Shown here: positions 4,952 to 6,794 of the stretch, piece by piece
Position numbering within the stretch: position 1 is the first letter of the stretch
How the letters are laid out: every line of letters begins with the position of its first letter
Source of the DNA: Anaerolineae bacterium
GTDB lineage: Bacteria > Chloroflexota > Anaerolineae > E26-bin7
Assembly (NCBI GenBank): GCA_029933115.1
Contig: JAOZOT010000191.1
Span: 1 to 6,794, forward strand
DNA length: 6,794 nucleotides
Direction: 5' to 3'
The notes under the pieces: model-generated
Seen by the model: the letters and a program-made list of their open reading frames with translations, nothing else
Databases searched by the model: none
What the model was told of the DNA's origin: nothing
Program-made: the position numbers and the translations under genes

Positions 4952-6160
4952 CTTCCCGGTTAAAAGATACTCCACCGCCCTTTCCAACTGAGGATCGCGG
5001 CCCGCTTCCAGGTCTTCTTGGGTCATCTCTACCTCGATGTCGGGAATGATGCCGACGCCCTGAATCTCGCGGCCTTTGGGGGTGAACCAGCGGGCAATGG
5101 TGATCCTGAGCTCAGAGCCGTCGCTCAGGGTGTGGGGCAGTTGAACCGAGCCCTTGCCAAAAGTGCGCTCGCCGATGAGAATGCCGCGACCGCTGTCCTG
5201 GATGGCTCCGGCCACGATCTCCGAAGCGCTGGCCGAGCCTACGTTGACCAGGACGACCAACGGCACCTCGGTAGCCAAACCACCGCCCTCAACCGGGTAC
5301 TTTTTCTCAAGCCCACCTTTCCCCCTCTCGGTGAGCACCAGCCCCTCGTCGAGAAATTGACCGGCCACCTCTACCGATGTCTGTAGATAGCCCCCCGGAT
5401 TGCTCCGTAGGTCCAGTATCAGGCCCTTGGGATTCTGGGCCATCAACCCCCGAAGGGCCTCCTTGAGTTCTTGAGTGGCCTTGGCGTTGAACTCGATCAG
5501 CTTGACGTAAGCAATGCCATCCTCCAACATGCGCGACTCGACGACTTCAAGCTCGATCCGCTCCCGCACAATCGTCACTTCAAAAGGCTCCCGCACACCT
5601 TTGCGCAGGATGGTCAGGCGCACGGTGGTCCCCGCCGGTCCCCGGATCAGGCTGACGGCCTCGGTGAGGGTCATATTCTGGATAGGGGTATCGTCAACTT
5701 TGATCACCAAGTCACCCCGCTGGAGGCCGGCCCGGGCGGCCGGCCGTCCTGGAAGGGGCTCGACGATGACCAATCGCCCGTTGGGGAGCATGTTCACTAT
5801 GGCGCCAATGCCTTCAAAGCTGCCGGTGATGTCTTCTCGCATGATGGCCGCGTGCTTGGGGTCGGTGAAGGTGGTGTCATGATCGCCGAGGGCCATCAAC
5901 ATTCCGCGGATGGCTCCATAGGTCACCTCTTGCATGGTAGGCAACTCGCCGTAGAACTCGTTCTCGATGAGATGCCAGGCTTCCCAGAAGACGGCGAACT
6001 CTGGGGGTTCCTCACCGACAGCAGGGGCTGAGCGGGCCGGGGCCAGAGTGAACCCGGCCCCAAAACCGCTCAGGAAAGCTACACTGACGATGATGATAGC
6101 CAATACCATCATGGCCAAGACTTTGCACAAACCTTGCACTACTCTCACTGTGGAATCCAT
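4949..6160 (-). CDS. S41-family carboxyl-terminal processing peptidase (CtpA/CtpB type)
   Basis: This is a membrane-anchored or exported serine peptidase that trims or degrades proteins outside the membrane by recognising their C-termini. The 403 residues show: one N-terminal hydrophobic segment (about 14-40) acting as an anchor or uncleaved signal; a helical region to about 110 with the family-like LGDHDTTFTDP; a PDZ domain about 113-188 (GSFEGIGA, AGLQRGD, IRGPAGTTV); and the S41 core about 205-375 with LILDLRSNPGG (247-257). The catalytic Ser-Lys pair is S311 in NVGSASASE and K336 in TFGKG, 25 residues apart, with Q340 completing the triad by analogy with Bacillus CtpB. The ATG at 6160 has GAGGT (6167-6171) six bases upstream. 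The gene lies upstream of smpB on the same strand, but the repeat pair intervenes. No clear promoter was found. It appears intact; the exact subfamily (ctpA, ctpB or other) cannot be assigned. Confidence 0.95.
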   Translation of the reverse strand: MDSTVRVVQGLCKVLAMMVLAIIIVSVAFLSGFGAGFTLAPARSAPAVGEEPPEFAVFWEAWHLIENEFYGELPTMQEVTYGAIRGMLMALGDHDTTFTDPKHAAIMREDITGSFEGIGAIVNMLPNGRLVIVEPLPGRPAARAGLQRGDLVIKVDDTPIQNMTLTEAVSLIRGPAGTTVRLTILRKGVREPFEVTIVRERIELEVVESRMLEDGIAYVKLIEFNAKATQELKEALRGLMAQNPKGLILDLRSNPGGYLQTSVEVAGQFLDEGLVLTERGKGGLEKKYPVEGGGLATEVPLVVLVNVGSASASEIVAGAIQDSGRGILIGERTFGKGSVQLPHTLSDGSELRITIARWFTPKGREIQGVGIIPDIEVEMTQEDLEAGRDPQLERAVEYLLTGK

Positions 6161-6176
6161 CTGAACACCTCGCTAA

Positions 6177-6332
6177 TTATCTTTTGAGAAGGGTGCATGG
6201 GTAGCTCTGCGTTGAATCCGTGGTTGGGCAGGCACCCCATCTTTGTTTGATTCTGACCTCTCCCTCTCACACTGCTGGAACAGGCAGTGTGGACAGCTTC
6301 CGCTTCGCTTCTGAATAGGTATACACGATCAT
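6177..6332 (-). pseudogene. Broken Phd/prevent-host-death-type antitoxin gene
   Basis: The frame opens with MIVYTYSEAKRKLSTL, which closely resembles the start of a short antitoxin family I know as MIVYTYSEARQ.L..LL (Phd-like type II antitoxins). It then hits TGA at 6269-6267 after 21 residues. In the same frame, directly after the stop, it resumes EGEVRIK, which in the family follows at exactly the same distance. The six codons between are altered and include the stop. Beyond EGEVRIK the frame no longer resembles the family, while the +1 frame offers NKDG, so a second frame change is likely. Such antitoxins bind their operon DNA and neutralise a partner toxin; no toxin gene is visible after it. 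The ATG overlaps the TGA of the preceding open frame as ATGA. The family match is from memory, not a search. Confidence 0.55.
6268..6291. repeat. Inverted repeat inside the broken antitoxin gene
   Basis: CACACTGC (6268-6275) and GCAGTGTG (6284-6291) are perfect 8-bp arms around TGGAACAG. The repeat covers exactly the codons that differ from the antitoxin family and includes the premature stop. It may result from template-switch mutation or be coincidental. Confidence 0.45.
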
Positions 6333-6547
6333 TTCGCCACCTCTATCACGTCCTTTAGGTGGATGTACTCTCTTCCCGCTTCTTTGATCGCCCTGACCGT
6401 CCTTCCCTCCCTCGCACAATCAATCGTCCGCAGAGGGCAGACAAACCCTGTGATGATTGCGCCTGAGATTCTGTTGACCCATTGCAATCGGCGAGGGTTG
6501 GACTTTTCTCGAAATACGCCGACACCACCGCATCGGCACCGGGCCGG
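6329..6547 (-). pseudogene. Unrecognised open frame upstream of the broken antitoxin, no good start (gene remnant?)
   Basis: After an in-frame TAG at 6550-6548 the frame stays open for 72 codons and ends in TGA (6331-6329), which overlaps the antitoxin ATG in an ATGA junction typical of coupled genes. Its C-terminal part, ending REYIHLKDVIEVAK, has natural-looking amino-acid composition. There is no in-frame ATG or GTG; a TTG at 6487 lacks a ribosome site. It therefore looks like the 3' part of a truncated gene, perhaps the partner of the antitoxin, but I recognise no family. A 72-codon open frame alone is not significant in DNA of this composition; the overlap is the main support. A longer minus-strand frame (6355-6570) overlaps it out of phase and looks less like protein. 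Confidence 0.3.
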
Positions 6548-6613
6548 CTAACGGTCGGGTTCAGCCGCATGCGGAGCGAGCGAAGCGGAGGCAGCTAGAA
6601 GTGCTTGTTAGCC
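6546..6613 (-). other. attC-like recombination site (integron cassette-type inverted repeat)
   Basis: Read on the minus strand, GGCTAAC (6613-6607) and GTTAGCC (6552-6546) are 7-bp complementary core boxes. Each differs at one position from the integron R''/R' consensus (RYYYAAC / GTTRRRY). Inside them are unpaired spacers of 6 and 7 nt. Then comes a 9-bp stem, TTC-(T)-AGCTGC with GCGGCTGAA, containing one G.U and a single extrahelical T, around a 22-nt loop. That order (core, spacer, stem with a bulged base, variable loop) is the layout of attC sites, and 68 bp is within their usual size range. The stop codon of the preceding gene lies in the first core box, as in gene cassettes. No integrase or second attC site is seen, so this is a candidate only. 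Confidence 0.45.
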
Positions 6614-6794
6614 CGCGCCTTCCTTTGGCGCAACTGGAAACGCCTCCTCCAATATCGCAGCTCTGTAATCAAGGTTAACTGCCGCTTCATAAACTACTGG
6701 CTGGTGATATTTACGGTAGGGAGAACTTTTGGCACGGGCTACCTCACGTAGCGCAGCACTTAGCCAGCCATCCTTGATTTCAGGTGATTCTAAG
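6608..6794 (-). CDS. Unrecognised protein, C-terminal 61 codons (gene runs off the window)
   Basis: The frame is open from the window edge to TAA at 6610-6608 and has no start within the window, so only the C-terminus is visible. It is rich in Ala, Glu and Arg with likely helices (WLSAALREVARAK; LDYRAAILEEAFPV) and ends KEGAG. I do not recognise the family. Codon choice is mixed and the amino-acid composition looks natural. The alternative frames across this stretch carry stops. The TAA falls inside the first core box of the attC-like site, the typical position for an integron cassette gene. No membrane segment is seen. Confidence 0.5.
   Translation of the reverse strand, partial: LESPEIKDGWLSAALREVARAKSSPYRKYHQPVVYEAAVNLDYRAAILEEAFPVAPKEGAG

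Noticed and set aside
5471..6031. Long plus-strand open frame opposite the S41 gene
   Set aside because: It is a shadow of an intact, well-supported S41 peptidase, with no family features of its own.
6176..6181. GATAAT on the minus strand as the S41 -10 box
   Set aside because: Transcription would start within the Shine-Dalgarno at 6167-6171, and no -35 lies at the right distance (CTACCC at 6199-6204).
6355..6570. 71-codon minus-strand frame and the overlapping 62-codon plus-strand frame (6363-6551)
   Set aside because: The compositions (Ser/Arg/Gly-rich and Pro/His/Arg-rich) look non-biological. The minus frame also crosses the attC-like core, and another phase makes a better junction with the antitoxin.

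Overview
The window looks like a piece of a moderately GC-rich bacterial chromosome, most probably an uncultured Chloroflexota (Anaerolineae-like) lineage. That placement is inferred from memory: the wording of the SmpB and S41 peptidase proteins, the PA14 domains in tandem, and the type of short palindromic intergenic repeat. No search was run. Two housekeeping-type genes (S41 processing peptidase and smpB, both on the minus strand) sit beside accessory genes and degraded mobile-type sequence.

Layout from left to right. Positions 1-50 are the right half of a palindromic intergenic repeat cut by the window edge. A small single-domain cupin (99-416, minus) follows. Its start is set by a strong Shine-Dalgarno, its promoter is near consensus (512-540), and its 5' leader can form a 10-bp hairpin. 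Divergent from it, a very strong extended -10 promoter (616-644) fires to the right into a leader of about 145 nt that holds small overlapping reading frames. It then reaches a large gene (797-4258) for a glycoside-hydrolase-like protein (beta-galactosidase/GH42-like architecture) ending in four tandem PA14 domains. This gene meets smpB (4262-4720, minus) tail to tail with only 3 bp between stop codons.

Between smpB and the S41 peptidase gene (4949-6160, minus) lie two tandem copies (84-bp period) of the same palindromic repeat seen at the left edge. Copy 2 shares a further 3' tail with the edge copy. S41 and smpB point the same way and may be co-transcribed, but the repeat pair sits between them.

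Right of S41 (6161-6794) there is no intact gene. Read on the minus strand there is, in order: the C-terminal 61 codons of an unrecognised gene; an attC-like inverted repeat whose first core box contains that gene's stop codon; an open 72-codon frame without a good start; and a short-type Phd/prevent-host-death antitoxin gene broken by an in-frame stop and frame changes. This resembles a decayed integron-cassette or toxin-antitoxin island abutting the S41 promoter region. The main points for follow-up are the repeat family with strand-specific pairing, the attC-like site, and the secreted-type PA14 enzyme that has no visible signal peptide and no obvious catalytic nucleophile.
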